NCBI RefSeq assembly: GCF_900230185.1
Contig: NZ_OCSR01000001.1
Span: 2,790,001-2,854,000, forward strand
Direction: 5' to 3'
DNA from: Burkholderia sp. OK233
GTDB lineage: Bacteria; Pseudomonadota; Gammaproteobacteria; Burkholderiales; Burkholderiaceae
Length of the DNA stretch: 64,000 bases
In this document: piece after piece, positions 1 to 8,737 of the stretch
How the letters are laid out: every line of letters begins with the position of its first letter
Numbering within the stretch: position 1 is the stretch's first letter
Program-made: the position numbers and the translations under genes
The notes under the pieces: model-generated
Seen by the model: the letters and a program-made list of their open reading frames with translations, nothing else
Told to the model about the DNA's origin: nothing
Database searches by the model: none

Positions 1-646
1 GGTGTTTCTCGTGCACAAGGGCAACCCGAAGCACATCAAGGACTGGGACGACCTCGCCAAACCCGGCATGCAAGTGGTGATCGCCAATCCGAAGACGTCG
101 GGCAACGGCCGCTACACGTATCTGGCCGCATGGGGTTATCGCAAGCAACACGGCGGCACCGATGCACAAGCGCTCGACTTCGAAAAGGCGATCTTCAAGA
201 ACGTGCCGGTGCTCGACACGGGCGGCCGTGGCGCGACGACGACCTTCACGCAACGCGGTATCGGCGACGTGCTGGTGACGTTCGAAAACGAAGTGTCGTT
301 GATCGACACGGGTGTGGGCGCGGGCAATTTCGAAGCGGTGTATCCGTCGGTGAGCCTGCTGGCTGCGCCGCCGGTGTCGATCGTCGACAAGGTGGTCGAT
401 AAACGCGGCACGCGCAAGGAGGCGCAGGCGTACCTCGACTATCTGTGGTCGCCGGCCGCGCAGGAAATCATTGCGCAACACCACCTGCGTCCGCGTGACA
501 AGAACGTGCTCGCGAAGCATGCGGCCGAGTTCAAGCCGATCAAGACTTTCACGGTCGAAGAAATGTTCGGCAGCTGGCAGAAGGCGCAGCAAACGCATTT
601 CTCGGACGGTGGGACGTTCGATCAGATCATCGTGGATAAGAAGTAA
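1..646 (+). CDS. sbp: Sulfate ABC transporter substrate-binding protein, C-terminal part (5' truncated by the window edge)
   Basis: The visible 214 residues match the second half of periplasmic sulfate/thiosulfate-binding proteins (Sbp/CysP), which deliver sulfate to the CysTWA permease. Recognisable blocks are KTSGNGRYTYLAAWGY, the GGRGATTTFTQRGIGDV segment that lines the anion site, the FENE motif, and a C-terminal LRPRDKNVLAKHAAEF region. The frame is open to base 1, so the true start and the signal peptide lie outside the window; the GTG at base 2 is internal. The gene ends before a strong shared terminator. The cys permease genes would be expected nearby but are not in view. Sbp versus CysP cannot be decided from this half. 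Confidence 0.9.
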   Translation, partial: VFLVHKGNPKHIKDWDDLAKPGMQVVIANPKTSGNGRYTYLAAWGYRKQHGGTDAQALDFEKAIFKNVPVLDTGGRGATTTFTQRGIGDVLVTFENEVSLIDTGVGAGNFEAVYPSVSLLAAPPVSIVDKVVDKRGTRKEAQAYLDYLWSPAAQEIIAQHHLRPRDKNVLAKHAAEFKPIKTFTVEEMFGSWQKAQQTHFSDGGTFDQIIVDKK

Positions 647-664
647 ATCGCTGCGTCAGAAACA

Positions 665-758
665 AAAAGGCCGCCTCGTTTCTGAACTGCACCCCAGGTA
701 AGTTGGACATTAGTCCGACGATTCGAGGTGCTGTTCATTTTCGGGGCGGCCTTTTTTT
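665..758. terminator. Bidirectional terminator between sbp and bioB with an IS-end-like hairpin in its loop
   Basis: Outer arms AAAAAGGCCGCC (665-676) and GGCGGCCTTTTTTT (745-758) form a stem flanked by A and T runs, so it can stop transcription on both strands between the converging sbp and bioB genes. The loop is unusually long, about 68 bases, and is filled by a second inverted repeat (684-737). Confidence 0.8.
684..737. repeat. 54-bp palindromic mini-element resembling two IS3/IS150-type ends
   Basis: Left end TGAACTGCACCCC and the reverse complement of the right end TGAACAGCACCTC differ at 2 of 13 positions. Inside them GTTGGAC (703-709) faces GTCCGAC (714-720). From family knowledge, TGAACTGCACCCC followed by GTTGGACA is a common terminal sequence of IS3-family elements in Burkholderiaceae. 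No transposase is present and no clear target duplication is visible. It reads as two IS ends joined head to head, or a MITE-like relic. Confidence 0.55.
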
Positions 759-799
759 AGGCGTGTGGGTGATCACACACGCCTGGTCCTCGCAGTGCT

Positions 800-1879
800 T
801 TAGTTTTGCGCAGCGTGCTTGTCGCAGCCGTGCTCGCAACCGCTCTGATCCAACGGCATCTGCTGCGCTGCTTCTGCGCGAATGCCAAGGCGTTCGAGCA
901 GCTTGCGGTCCGCTTCGGCTTGCGGGTTGCTGGTGGTCAGCAACTGGTCGCCGTAGAAAATCGAGTTCGCGCCGGCGAGGAAACACAGCGACTGCAACGC
1001 TTCGTCCATCTGCTCGCGGCCTGCCGACAGACGCACCATCGCGCGCGGCATCGTGATACGTGCAACTGCAATCGTACGGACGAATTCGAACGGATCGATT
1101 GCTTCGGTGCCGGTCAGCGGTGTGCCTTCCACTTGCACCAGGTTGTTGATCGGCACCGATTCCGGATACGGCTCCATGTTCGCCAGTTGCGCGATCAGGC
1201 CGGCGCGCTCACGGCGCGATTCACCCAAACCGACAATACCGCCGCAGCATACGTTGATGCCCGCATCGCGCACGCGTTCCAGCGTGTCGAGACGGTCCTG
1301 ATACGTGCGCGTCGAAATGATCTGGCCGTAGAACTCCGGCGACGTATCGAGGTTGTGGTTGTAATAGTCGAGGCCTGCTTCGCGCAGACCTTGCGCCTGA
1401 TGCGTTTCCAGCATGCCGAGCGTCACGCAGGTTTCGAGGCCCATCGCCTTCACGCCGCGAATCATGTCCTTGATCGGCTCGAGGTGACGGTCCTTCGGAT
1501 TGCGCCACGCCGCGCCCATGCAGAAGCGCGTCGCGCCGTTTTCCTTGGCGACCTTGGCTGCAGCCAATACTTCATCGACCGGCATCAGCTTGTCGGCTTG
1601 CAGGCCCGTGTCGTGATGCACCGACTGCGGACAGTACGCGCAATCTTCTTCGCAACCGCCGGTCTTGATCGAAAGCAGCGTCGACAGTTGCACGGTGTTG
1701 GCGTCGAAGTGTTCGCGATGGGTTTGCTGCGCGCGGAACATCAGGTCGTTGAACGGCAGTTCGTACAGCGCGACGATGTCGGCGACGCGCCACTTGGCCA
1801 CCGGCTTGGCGCCTGCCGATGCGTTATTGTGGGCGGCGGTTGTGTCGGCTGGCGTCGGAGCGATGTTCAGTTGCGTCAT
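800..1879 (-). CDS. bioB: Biotin synthase BioB
   Basis: Radical-SAM enzyme that inserts sulfur into dethiobiotin to make biotin, the last step of the pathway. The radical-SAM cluster motif CEEDCAYC (about residues 76-83) and the following PQS are visible, as are the conserved [19 protein letters not shown] and GGIVGLGE blocks. I chose the ATG at 1879 (359 aa), because the codons after the upstream ATG at 1894 contain a GAGG ribosome-binding sequence correctly spaced for it. It is the last gene of the minus-strand run bioA-bioF-bioD-bioB and is followed by the shared terminator at 665-758. Confidence 0.97.
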   Translation of the reverse strand: MTQLNIAPTPADTTAAHNNASAGAKPVAKWRVADIVALYELPFNDLMFRAQQTHREHFDANTVQLSTLLSIKTGGCEEDCAYCPQSVHHDTGLQADKLMPVDEVLAAAKVAKENGATRFCMGAAWRNPKDRHLEPIKDMIRGVKAMGLETCVTLGMLETHQAQGLREAGLDYYNHNLDTSPEFYGQIISTRTYQDRLDTLERVRDAGINVCCGGIVGLGESRRERAGLIAQLANMEPYPESVPINNLVQVEGTPLTGTEAIDPFEFVRTIAVARITMPRAMVRLSAGREQMDEALQSLCFLAGANSIFYGDQLLTTSNPQAEADRKLLERLGIRAEAAQQMPLDQSGCEHGCDKHAAQN

Positions 1880-1913
1880 GTCGTCAATCCTCATGGATGG
1901 ATGTGATGGGTTT

Positions 1914-2645
1914 TCAGCGCTGCGCGTGACGCAGCGTCTGCAGGAGTCGGTTGATGTCGAGTTGATCCGCCGCGAGCCCGGGCGAAGCCGGGCTCAAATG
2001 CGGCACGATGCCGAGCAAGGGTGCATCGTGTTCACGCGCAAGATGCTCGCGAATCGAAGCGATGTTTTCGTCGGGGAACGTCATGTCCGGATCGACGCGA
2101 TTCGCCACCCAGCCGGCGAGCGTGAGGCCGCGCGCGGCGATCGCTTCGGCAGTGAGCAGCGCATGGCTAATGCAGCCGAGGCGCATGCCGACCACCAGCA
2201 CGACCGGCAGCTTCAGCGCGACGGCGAGGTCGGCGGTATCTTGTGTTGCGGTCAGCGGCACGCGAAAACCGCCGACGCCTTCCACCACGACGATCTCGGC
2301 TTGCTTCAAAGCCTGCGCATGGCAATCGACGATGTGGTCGATATCGAACGTGACGTTTTCCAATGCGGCTGCGATGTGTGGCGCGGCCGGTTCTTTCAGC
2401 AGATACGGCGTGCGAATCTCCGGCGGCAGCAGGACGCTCGATGCGGCGTCGAGTTGATCCGCGTCTTCGTTATGCAGCACGCCGTTGACTTCGAACGCGC
2501 CCGCGGCAATCGGCTTCATCGCGGCGGCTTGCAGACCTTCGCGAACGAAACCGCGCAGCAGCGCAGCGGACACGAACGTCTTGCCGATTTCCGTATCGGT
2601 GCCGGTGACGAATAGCGACAGCGCGCTTTTACTCGCGCCAATCAT
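1914..2645 (-). CDS. bioD: Dethiobiotin synthetase BioD
   Basis: ATP-dependent carboxylation and ring closure of 7,8-diaminopelargonate to dethiobiotin. The P-loop is [10 protein letters not shown] near residue 12; MKPIAAG and the [11 protein letters not shown] block follow, typical of BioD. The start at 2645 gives 243 aa, the usual size, and produces an ATGA overlap with the stop of bioF, which implies translational coupling. A longer open frame extends upstream, but it is only the antisense-free shadow of bioF. Only 34 bases separate the stop from the bioB start. Confidence 0.96.
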   Translation of the reverse strand: MIGASKSALSLFVTGTDTEIGKTFVSAALLRGFVREGLQAAAMKPIAAGAFEVNGVLHNEDADQLDAASSVLLPPEIRTPYLLKEPAAPHIAAALENVTFDIDHIVDCHAQALKQAEIVVVEGVGGFRVPLTATQDTADLAVALKLPVVLVVGMRLGCISHALLTAEAIAARGLTLAGWVANRVDPDMTFPDENIASIREHLAREHDAPLLGIVPHLSPASPGLAADQLDINRLLQTLRHAQR

Positions 2646-3826
2646 GCCGCCTTCGCACCGAGTTGTTGGAAGCCTGCTTCGAGCCGGTCCAGATCCGCTT
2701 GCGAATGCGCGGCGGAAAGCGAAATACGCAGCCGCGACGTACCCACGGGCACGGTCGGCGGACGGATCGCCGGCACCCAGAGACCGGCACGATCGAGCGT
2801 GGCGGCGATGTCGAGCGTGGCATCGTTCGCGCCGATGATCAGCGGCTGCACGGCAGTGTGCGAATCGACCGGCAGCCATGGCGTCGCTTTCAGCATCGCC
2901 CGCGTGCGTTCGATCAGTTGCCGGAGATGCGCACGGCGCGCATCGCCTTCTTCGCCACCAATGATGCGCAGGCTCGCCGACACCGCATGTGCCGCAGCGG
3001 GCACCGACGCAGTCGTGAAGATGTACGGGCGCGCGCGCTGCACGAGCCATTCGATCACGGTCCCGTGAGCGACGACGAATGCACCCGACACGCCCGCGGC
3101 CTTACCGAGCGTTCCGATCGAAATCAGATTCGGCGAGCGCAGCGCGGCTTCTGCAATCGCGCCACGGCCTTGCGGACCGAGTACGCCGAAACCGTGCGCG
3201 TCGTCGACGATCAGCCATGCGCCGTGCTGTTCTGCAAGTTCAAGCAGACGCGGCAGGGGCGCGATATCGCCGTCCATGCTGAATACCGTGTCGGAGACGA
3301 TCACTTTGACTTCGGCGTCCGAGGCATCGAGCATCGCGCTCAACGCTTTCGTATCGCAATGCGGATAGATCTGCACGTCAGCGCGAGACAAACGCGCGCC
3401 GTCGATCAGCGATGCGTGGTTCAACGCGTCAGAGAAGAGCGTCGTGCCGCGGCCAGCGAGCGCAGTGAGCGTCGCGAGATTCGCCATGTAGCCGGTGCTG
3501 AAGTAGAGCGCGCGCGCATTGTCGACGAAACCGCCGACGAATTCGGCCAGATCGTCTTCGAGTTGCGCGTGCGCGCGTGAGTGGCCACCGAGCAGATGGG
3601 AACCGCCGCTGCCGGCGCCGTAGCGCTCTGCGCCTTCAGCGATAGCGGCGATCAGTTTCGGATGCGCGGCGAGGCCAAGATAGTCGTTGCTGGCGAAGCC
3701 GATGATCGCGCGGCCGTCGACTGTCATGTGCGCGGCGCACGGCGTGTCAGCGGTACGACGACGGCGGCGCAGACCGCGCTGGTCGATTTCCTTGAGGCCT
3801 TCGGTGAGCGTGTCGAGCAGATGCAT
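2642..3826 (-). CDS. bioF: 8-amino-7-oxononanoate synthase BioF
   Basis: PLP-dependent alpha-oxoamine synthase that condenses pimeloyl-thioester with alanine to give 8-amino-7-oxononanoate (KAPA). Visible signatures are [10 protein letters not shown] near the N-terminus, [23 protein letters not shown], and the PLP lysine in [10 protein letters not shown]. The start at 3826 (MHLLDTL, 394 aa) shares one base with the bioA stop (TAATG junction), so bioA, bioF and bioD are translationally linked. Length and motifs are normal for the family. Confidence 0.97.
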   Translation of the reverse strand: MHLLDTLTEGLKEIDQRGLRRRRRTADTPCAAHMTVDGRAIIGFASNDYLGLAAHPKLIAAIAEGAERYGAGSGGSHLLGGHSRAHAQLEDDLAEFVGGFVDNARALYFSTGYMANLATLTALAGRGTTLFSDALNHASLIDGARLSRADVQIYPHCDTKALSAMLDASDAEVKVIVSDTVFSMDGDIAPLPRLLELAEQHGAWLIVDDAHGFGVLGPQGRGAIAEAALRSPNLISIGTLGKAAGVSGAFVVAHGTVIEWLVQRARPYIFTTASVPAAAHAVSASLRIIGGEEGDARRAHLRQLIERTRAMLKATPWLPVDSHTAVQPLIIGANDATLDIAATLDRAGLWVPAIRPPTVPVGTSRLRISLSAAHSQADLDRLEAGFQQLGAKAA

Positions 3827-5229
3827 TAGCGGGTCTCCGCGAGCGTGGCTTCGAAAGTTTCGCGTGTGCGCGAGGCGAGTAGCGCGATTTCTTCGTCGTC
3901 GAGGATGTAGGGGGGCATCAGATACACCGTGGTCGAAATCGGGCGCAGCAGCAGTTCGCGCTGCAACGCGTTTTCGAAGAAGCGGCGCGAGAATGTTTTG
4001 GCTTGCTGAGCGTCGTCGATCACTGCATCGAACGCGAAGATCGTGCCGCACTGACGCAGATTGCGCACTTGCTTATGTTCGGCGAGTGGCGCCAGCGCGG
4101 ACTTTAGCCTGGCGGATTTCTGTACGTTTGCGGCGAGCACGTTGTCGCTCGCGAACAGATCGAGCGTGGCGAGCGCCGCGCGGCAGGCGAGTGGATTGCC
4201 CGTGTACGAATGCGAGTGCAGAAAGCCGCGCGCGGTGTCGTCGTGATAGAAGGCGTCGAAGATTTCATCGCGTGACAACACGATCGAGAGCGGCAGATAG
4301 CCGCCGCTGATCCCTTTCGACAGACACAGGAAGTCCGGCCAGATACCGGCTTGTTCGCACGCGAAGAACGTACCGGTGCGACCGCAACCGACAGCGATTT
4401 CATCGGCGATCAGATGCACGCCGTATTGATCGCACAGCGCGCGCAATCCGGCGATATACGACGCGTCGTGCATCGCCATGCCAGCCGCGCATTGCACGAG
4501 CGGCTCGACGATCAGCGCCGAGATTTTCGTAGCGCGTGCTTCGAACAACGAGCGAACCTGATCGAGCGCGCGGCGCGCGACGTCGGCGGCGGTTTCGCCC
4601 GCTTGTCCGAGGCGCGCATCGGGCGACGCGACGACGTGCGCGTTGCGGATCAACGGATCGTAGGCGTCTTTGAAGAGCGCGACATCGGTGACGCCGAGCG
4701 CGCCGATGGTTTCGCCGTGATAGCTGTTGGCGACGCAAACGAATTCCTGCTTGTCCGCGAAGCCGCGATTGCGCCACGAGTGGAAGCTCATCTTCAGCGC
4801 GATTTCGACAGCGGATGCGCCATCAGACGCGAAGAACGCGTGGCCGAGCGTGTTGCCGGTGAGCGCGCTGAGGCGCTCCGCGAGTTCGATGGCTGGCTCG
4901 TGCGTGCAGCCGGCGAGCATTGCGTGTTCGAGCGTATCGAGTTGATCTTTCAATGCCGCGTTGATGTGCGGGTTGGCGTGGCCGAACAGGTTGACCCACC
5001 AGGAGCTGATCGCATCCAGATAACGGTTGTTCGCGCGGTCGTAGAGCCACGCGCCCTGGCCCCGTGCGACCGGGATGAGCGGCAGGCGCTCGTGGTGTTT
5101 CATCTGGGTGCAGGGGTGCCAGACGGCACGCAGGCTGCGGGTGATCCAGTCTTCAGGGGATGCTGACTTTTCCAAAAGGTACTCCGAGGTGCTTTTTTGC
5201 CGTTGCACGGCTGGCTTTTTTAGGGCCAT
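3826..5229 (-). CDS. bioA: Adenosylmethionine-8-amino-7-oxononanoate aminotransferase BioA
   Basis: Class III PLP aminotransferase that uses SAM as amino donor to convert KAPA to diaminopelargonate. [15 protein letters not shown], the [16 protein letters not shown] block, [20 protein letters not shown] and the PLP lysine in [13 protein letters not shown] are visible. The protein is 467 aa, a little longer than E. coli BioA because of an N-terminal extension [17 protein letters not shown] before the conserved WHPCTQMK. This is the first gene of the biotin operon, so the promoter should lie between 5230 and about 5525. Confidence 0.96.
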   Translation of the reverse strand: MALKKPAVQRQKSTSEYLLEKSASPEDWITRSLRAVWHPCTQMKHHERLPLIPVARGQGAWLYDRANNRYLDAISSWWVNLFGHANPHINAALKDQLDTLEHAMLAGCTHEPAIELAERLSALTGNTLGHAFFASDGASAVEIALKMSFHSWRNRGFADKQEFVCVANSYHGETIGALGVTDVALFKDAYDPLIRNAHVVASPDARLGQAGETAADVARRALDQVRSLFEARATKISALIVEPLVQCAAGMAMHDASYIAGLRALCDQYGVHLIADEIAVGCGRTGTFFACEQAGIWPDFLCLSKGISGGYLPLSIVLSRDEIFDAFYHDDTARGFLHSHSYTGNPLACRAALATLDLFASDNVLAANVQKSARLKSALAPLAEHKQVRNLRQCGTIFAFDAVIDDAQQAKTFSRRFFENALQRELLLRPISTTVYLMPPYILDDEEIALLASRTRETFEATLAETR

Positions 5230-5525
5230 TTCATTCGCGCTGCGGGTTTTTCGTTGCGCTGCGCGCGGCCTTGGGAAGGCTTGCGGGGTCGAGATTAGCG
5301 GTTTATTTCTCGCTGTGCACTAGGGGTTGGGGGGTGGTTTTTGCCTGCGGCGCTGGGGTTTGGTGCTGATCGCGACAGGTGGTTTCTGTTTCGGTCTGAA
5401 GGTCGCTGATCGGCGGAGTTGACGACGTCAAAGTAGTTGAGCCCTACGGGCGGGAATTTGGGGTTTGCTGCCTGCGCGGCGGTTTTTGGCGGGGTTTTTG
5501 CGTGCTCGGCGGGTTTTGCTTGTTT
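5230..5525. other. Leader and promoter region of the biotin operon
   Basis: No convincing coding sequence is present. The stretch is rich in G and T runs. A palindrome TTGACGACGTCAA lies at 5419-5431, about 190 bases upstream of the bioA start, and could be a regulator site. A GCCC-TAC-GGGC palindrome follows near 5441-5451. The phrase TGCCTGCGCGGCG occurs near 5469 and again at 5525, where the inverted-repeat element begins. I saw no BioR-type TTATAGATAA box. Confidence 0.4.
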
Positions 5526-6374
5526 GCCTGCGCGGCGTTTTTGTCAGTGTTCTTAGGGCTTTGGCCTTTCCTTGATTTGTTAGTGGTCTATTAGCGTTGC
5601 CCCTGTGCGGGGCGGCACCTACTTTTCTTTGCATGCCGCAAAGAAAAGTAGGCAAAAGAAAGCGGCTCAAACCGCTAATGCTAAGTGGGCACCGTGGTTT
5701 GCTGCGGGTAGTGGTGCATCTGGAATCCGTGTTCTCGCACATTCGGCGTTAGTGACAAAGGAGTCATCAGCTCCCACTCCGCACTACGTGCGTCGCGGAC
5801 GGGTCTGCATGGGAAACCACGGGCTTCGGTTGTGAGGTCCGTGGGGGCCGTCGGCTTCGCCTCGGCGAGGCGCTCCTGCATTCACGCGAGAATCCCACTT
5901 CAAACGATATGTCGGTGTGTTGCAATGCCCATTGCCATTGCCATTGCCATTGCCATTGCCATTGCCATTGCAGTAGCAGTAGCAGTAGCAGTAGCTGCGC
6001 CTGTGCGTGTGCGTGTGCGTGTGCCTTTGGATATGCAATGGCAACAGTGGTGCCGAGCGAAACGGGGGAGTTGAAACGTAGAGGGAGGTTTTGTGAAGTA
6101 CTCTTCGGCGCGCGGAGCGCCGCCGGAAGAATGACTCCCTTGTCACTGGCGTATGCAGGTGCACGAACACAGATTCCAGATGCCCCACTACCCGTGGCAG
6201 ACCACGGCGCCCACTTAGCATGAGCGGTTTGAGCCGCTTTCTTTTGCCTACTTTTCTTTGCGGCATGCAAAGAAAAGTAGGTGCCGCCCCGCACAGGGGC
6301 AACGCTAATAGACCACTAACAAATCAAGGAAAGGCCAAAGCCCTAAGAACACTGATAAAAAGCGCCGCGCAGGC
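5526..6374. mobile_element. 849-bp inverted-repeat element with hexanucleotide arrays in its centre
   Basis: The left arm 5526-5767 is repeated in inverted orientation as 6131-6374. The outer ~150 bases are nearly identical and the inner parts more diverged. Each arm carries a perfect 15-bp-stem hairpin, CCTACTTTTCTTTGC and GCAAAGAAAAGTAGG (5618-5652 and 6247-6281), and an AGCGG/CCGCT hairpin. The centre (5768-6130) holds three adjacent 6-bp tandem arrays. No transposase or recombinase is encoded. From memory, arms of this type recur widely in Paraburkholderia genomes. The open frames that cross it are symmetric on both strands and composed of repeats, so I do not call them genes. Confidence 0.75.
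5929..6024. repeat. Three consecutive hexanucleotide tandem arrays
   Basis: CCATTG is repeated 7 times (5929-5970), followed directly by CAGTAG 4 times (5971-5994). After a 8-base gap comes GTGCGT 3 times plus a partial copy (6003-6024). Copies within each array are perfect. All units are 6 bp although their sequences are unrelated. Slipped-strand length change between strains is expected. Confidence 0.9.
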
Positions 6375-6409
6375 AACCAAACAAACCCCGCAAAGGCAAC
6401 CTTAAACCG

Positions 6410-7693
6410 TTAATTCCGGCTAGCAATAGCCCGCCGATCATTAGCAGCCCCAGTTGCCGCCGAACCCCCAGAATCCGCCGTCTGCGAAGACCCACTCCCC
6501 CATACAACGGAGTTGTCCACCGCATACAACCGGCAAGGCGCCGAACTCTGCTTCTGGCAATTAGCAATGGCAACGGACATCGGATTATCACCACCTTCCG
6601 CCCACGACCAGGCCCCCGAATCCGACACAGCGAAAGCCCGGCTAGGATACTGATGCAAGAAGTTGCGATAACCATTACGTCCGGCTTCATCAACAAACGG
6701 GACAGAGTCGACTGCATCCACAGCAGCAAAGCCGCTCGCCTTCGGCGCCGAAGGATCATCGACCCGATACTGCACACCCGTAGGCATCCCGACGCGCGCA
6801 AGAAACGCCTCGACAGCAGGCCACCAGATCTGCACGCCATCGCGATCGCCCACGAGCCGATGCGCGTCATTCTTGTAGTTGCCGAAATCCACCATCTTCG
6901 CGCTCGCGCCGTGCGCGGCGTACGCCGAATACATGCCGGCCACCAGCGGCGCCGTCCACACCGAATCGTTATCGCCATACAACCACAGCGACGGCACCTT
7001 CGTTTTCTCGCCATACGCGCCGAATGCGCGCGTCAGGTTGCTCTGCCAGTCGGCGCACGCGTCCTGCCGCAAGCCACCCGAGAAATTGATCAAGGCCCGC
7101 ACGCCCGATGCAGCCTCGGGGCCGTAAGCGATCGTCGCCAGACCGCCGTGCGAGGTGCCGGCCACTACGATGTGCGTGGCATCCACGTACGGCTGCTTCG
7201 ACATGAAATCGATCGTCGCGGCCACGTCGCCGGCCTGGCCGACACCATTGCGCTCGACGTCGCAGCCGTCCTGCTGATACGTGCCGTCCGAATGGCCGAA
7301 GCCCTGGCGGTTCGGCGCCACCACCACGTAGCCACGGCGCACGAATTCGCGCGCGAACGGCCGCGGGTCGCTGCGCTCCTGCGTGCGTGGGTCGCCGGGA
7401 ATCTTGCCGTGGTTGAAAACGATCATCGGAAACGGGCCTGCGCCGTCCGGTTTGTAGACCGTGGTTTCGAGCGTGACGCTGCCGGCAGCGTTAACCGGCA
7501 CGCGGATGATCTGTTCGTTGAGTCCTGCGGTGGGCAGGTAGACGTCGTCGTCGAGTGCGATGCGCGGCACGTGCGCGCGGGTGAGGGGCCCCGCCTGAGT
7601 GTCGGCGACCGGCTCGGCATGCGCGAGTGCGACGGCGCACATCGCCGTTGCACACATCACCGCACACTTCGTCAGAACCTTGCTGAACACCAT
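6410..7693 (-). CDS. Secreted alpha/beta-hydrolase (dienelactone hydrolase / prolyl-oligopeptidase-like)
   Basis: The start at 7693 gives 427 aa with a signal peptide (basic MVFSKVLTK, hydrophobic core, cleavage near AHA-EP), so the enzyme should act in the periplasm or outside. FNHGKIPGD forms the oxyanion region, GTSHGG holds the nucleophile serine, YGDNDSVW the acid, and NDAHRLVGD the histidine. A C-terminal extension of about 120 residues has two cysteines (ANCQKQSSAPCRLYAVDN) that may form a disulfide, and ends in a low-complexity Ser/Gly/Ala tail. Substrate unknown. The open frame continues 104 codons upstream, but that part lacks coding character and would bury the signal peptide. Confidence 0.8.
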   Translation of the reverse strand: MVFSKVLTKCAVMCATAMCAVALAHAEPVADTQAGPLTRAHVPRIALDDDVYLPTAGLNEQIIRVPVNAAGSVTLETTVYKPDGAGPFPMIVFNHGKIPGDPRTQERSDPRPFAREFVRRGYVVVAPNRQGFGHSDGTYQQDGCDVERNGVGQAGDVAATIDFMSKQPYVDATHIVVAGTSHGGLATIAYGPEAASGVRALINFSGGLRQDACADWQSNLTRAFGAYGEKTKVPSLWLYGDNDSVWTAPLVAGMYSAYAAHGASAKMVDFGNYKNDAHRLVGDRDGVQIWWPAVEAFLARVGMPTGVQYRVDDPSAPKASGFAAVDAVDSVPFVDEAGRNGYRNFLHQYPSRAFAVSDSGAWSWAEGGDNPMSVAIANCQKQSSAPCRLYAVDNSVVWGSGSSQTADSGGSAATGAANDRRAIASRN

Positions 7694-8280
7694 TGACGCA
7701 CCTGCCCCAAAAACCTGCCCTGAACACCGTGACGTTTTGTTTGCCGAATATCGTCGCTGACAATTGCCTTTCATCGGCGTTTTCGACAAACAAAAACACA
7801 CTCGCGTACGTAGTGCGCAAAGCGCACGCACGCTGATCGAGATCGCACGGGATGAACCCAAACGGCCGACGCGACCCCACGCGCCGATGATGAGCGCCAC
7901 ACATGCTGCCCGGAACCGCCGCCGAACCCTTACTGGTGGGCTATCGGCAGCTACCTGCGCATTTTGCGGAATCGGTATGGACCTGTTCTCGCAATGTGAC
8001 GTCACAAACCTACGGCCTCATCCTGGCACGACAATTTTGTTTTGTGCAATAAAGGAGAACCCGCGACGCAATAATTGCCGGGTGCGGATCAGGGCGCTTT
8101 TGCCCCACCGAGAGGCTGCAAAGCGCCTGTCTCGCGGTGCCTGGCTGCACGAAGTAATTTGTCGAAATGCGCGCGCTGTGGTGTCGAGCCAACACGAAAA
8201 AAAGCCCTCGTTTGAGGGCCATATGTGATCACGGCGTTAGCTGCGCCGCCGAGTTGTGTAAGGCCTTTGGAAGGCGTGGC
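7694..8280. other. 587-bp intergenic region
   Basis: No protein is supported here. It contains the upstream region of the secreted hydrolase and, at its far end, the terminator of ychJ. A weak hairpin GCACGACAA/TTGTTTTGTGC lies near 8028-8049. The open frames that cross it look random in composition and show no ribosome-binding site. Confidence 0.5.
8197..8219 (-). terminator. Intrinsic terminator downstream of ychJ
   Basis: Read on the minus strand: GCCCTC, AAAC loop, GAGGGC, then seven T. It lies 62 bases after the ychJ stop and closes the minus-strand run that begins at the carbonic anhydrase gene. Confidence 0.85.
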
Positions 8281-8730
8281 TTACTCGTTCACGTCACCGT
8301 CGACATAGCGCCAGCGTCCGTCCTCACCGCGTACGAAGCGGCTCAGCTCGTGCAGACGGTGGGCGCGGCCACCCACCTTGTATCGTGCGACGAATTCGAC
8401 TGTCGCATGGTTGGCGCTGGATTCAGCGAAGGCCTTGATCTGCAGTCCGAGCCAACGCGGCGCGTCGGGGGCGGCAGGATCGGCGTCGAGATCCGCGGGG
8501 CAGGTGTGCGGTGCCCAGGTTGCGCGCAAATAATCCGTTGCGCCCACAACATACGCGCTGTAACGCGAGCGCATCAGTTCGAGCGCGCGTGGCGCGGTTT
8601 CACCGCCATCGATATAGCGGCCACAGCATTGCGCGAAGCGGGGCGGTTTGGCGCCGTTGCGGTGGTCGGGCGCGGCGCCGCCGCAGGGGCAGTCGGACGG
8701 TCGTTGCGTTGACAACAATGACTTATTCAT
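8281..8730 (-). CDS. YchJ family protein (UPF0225, SEC-C motif)
   Basis: 149-aa protein of the YchJ family, which has an NTF2-like middle and a zinc-binding SEC-C-type cysteine motif. CPCGG near residue 14 and QCCGRYIDGG near residue 34 supply the cysteines, and RALELMRSRYSAYVVG is the characteristic following helix. The function is not established. I use the ATG at 8730; a TTG five codons upstream would overlap the preceding dehydrogenase gene. It sits directly after that gene, and probably shares its transcript. Confidence 0.88.
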   Translation of the reverse strand: MNKSLLSTQRPSDCPCGGAAPDHRNGAKPPRFAQCCGRYIDGGETAPRALELMRSRYSAYVVGATDYLRATWAPHTCPADLDADPAAPDAPRWLGLQIKAFAESSANHATVEFVARYKVGGRAHRLHELSRFVRGEDGRWRYVDGDVNE

Positions 8731-8737
8731 CAGACTT

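Noticed and set aside
5909..6223. Open frame rich in His-Cys and Ser repeats on the plus strand
   Set aside because: The His-Cys and Ser runs are just translations of the CCATTG and CAGTAG arrays, and the rest is a repeat arm.
5767..6302. Long open frames on both strands across the inverted-repeat element (for example proteins starting MRGGTYFSLHAAKKSRQ)
   Set aside because: They are made of the repeat arms and hexamer arrays, occur symmetrically on both strands, and have no ribosome-binding site. I believe such frames are a known annotation artefact in Paraburkholderia.
6410..8005. Longer start for the secreted hydrolase
   Set aside because: The extra 104 residues have no coding character and would place the signal peptide inside the protein.
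7764..8228. Open frame of 154 codons in the 7694-8280 gap
   Set aside because: Composition looks random, it overlaps the ychJ terminator, and no motif or ribosome-binding site is visible.
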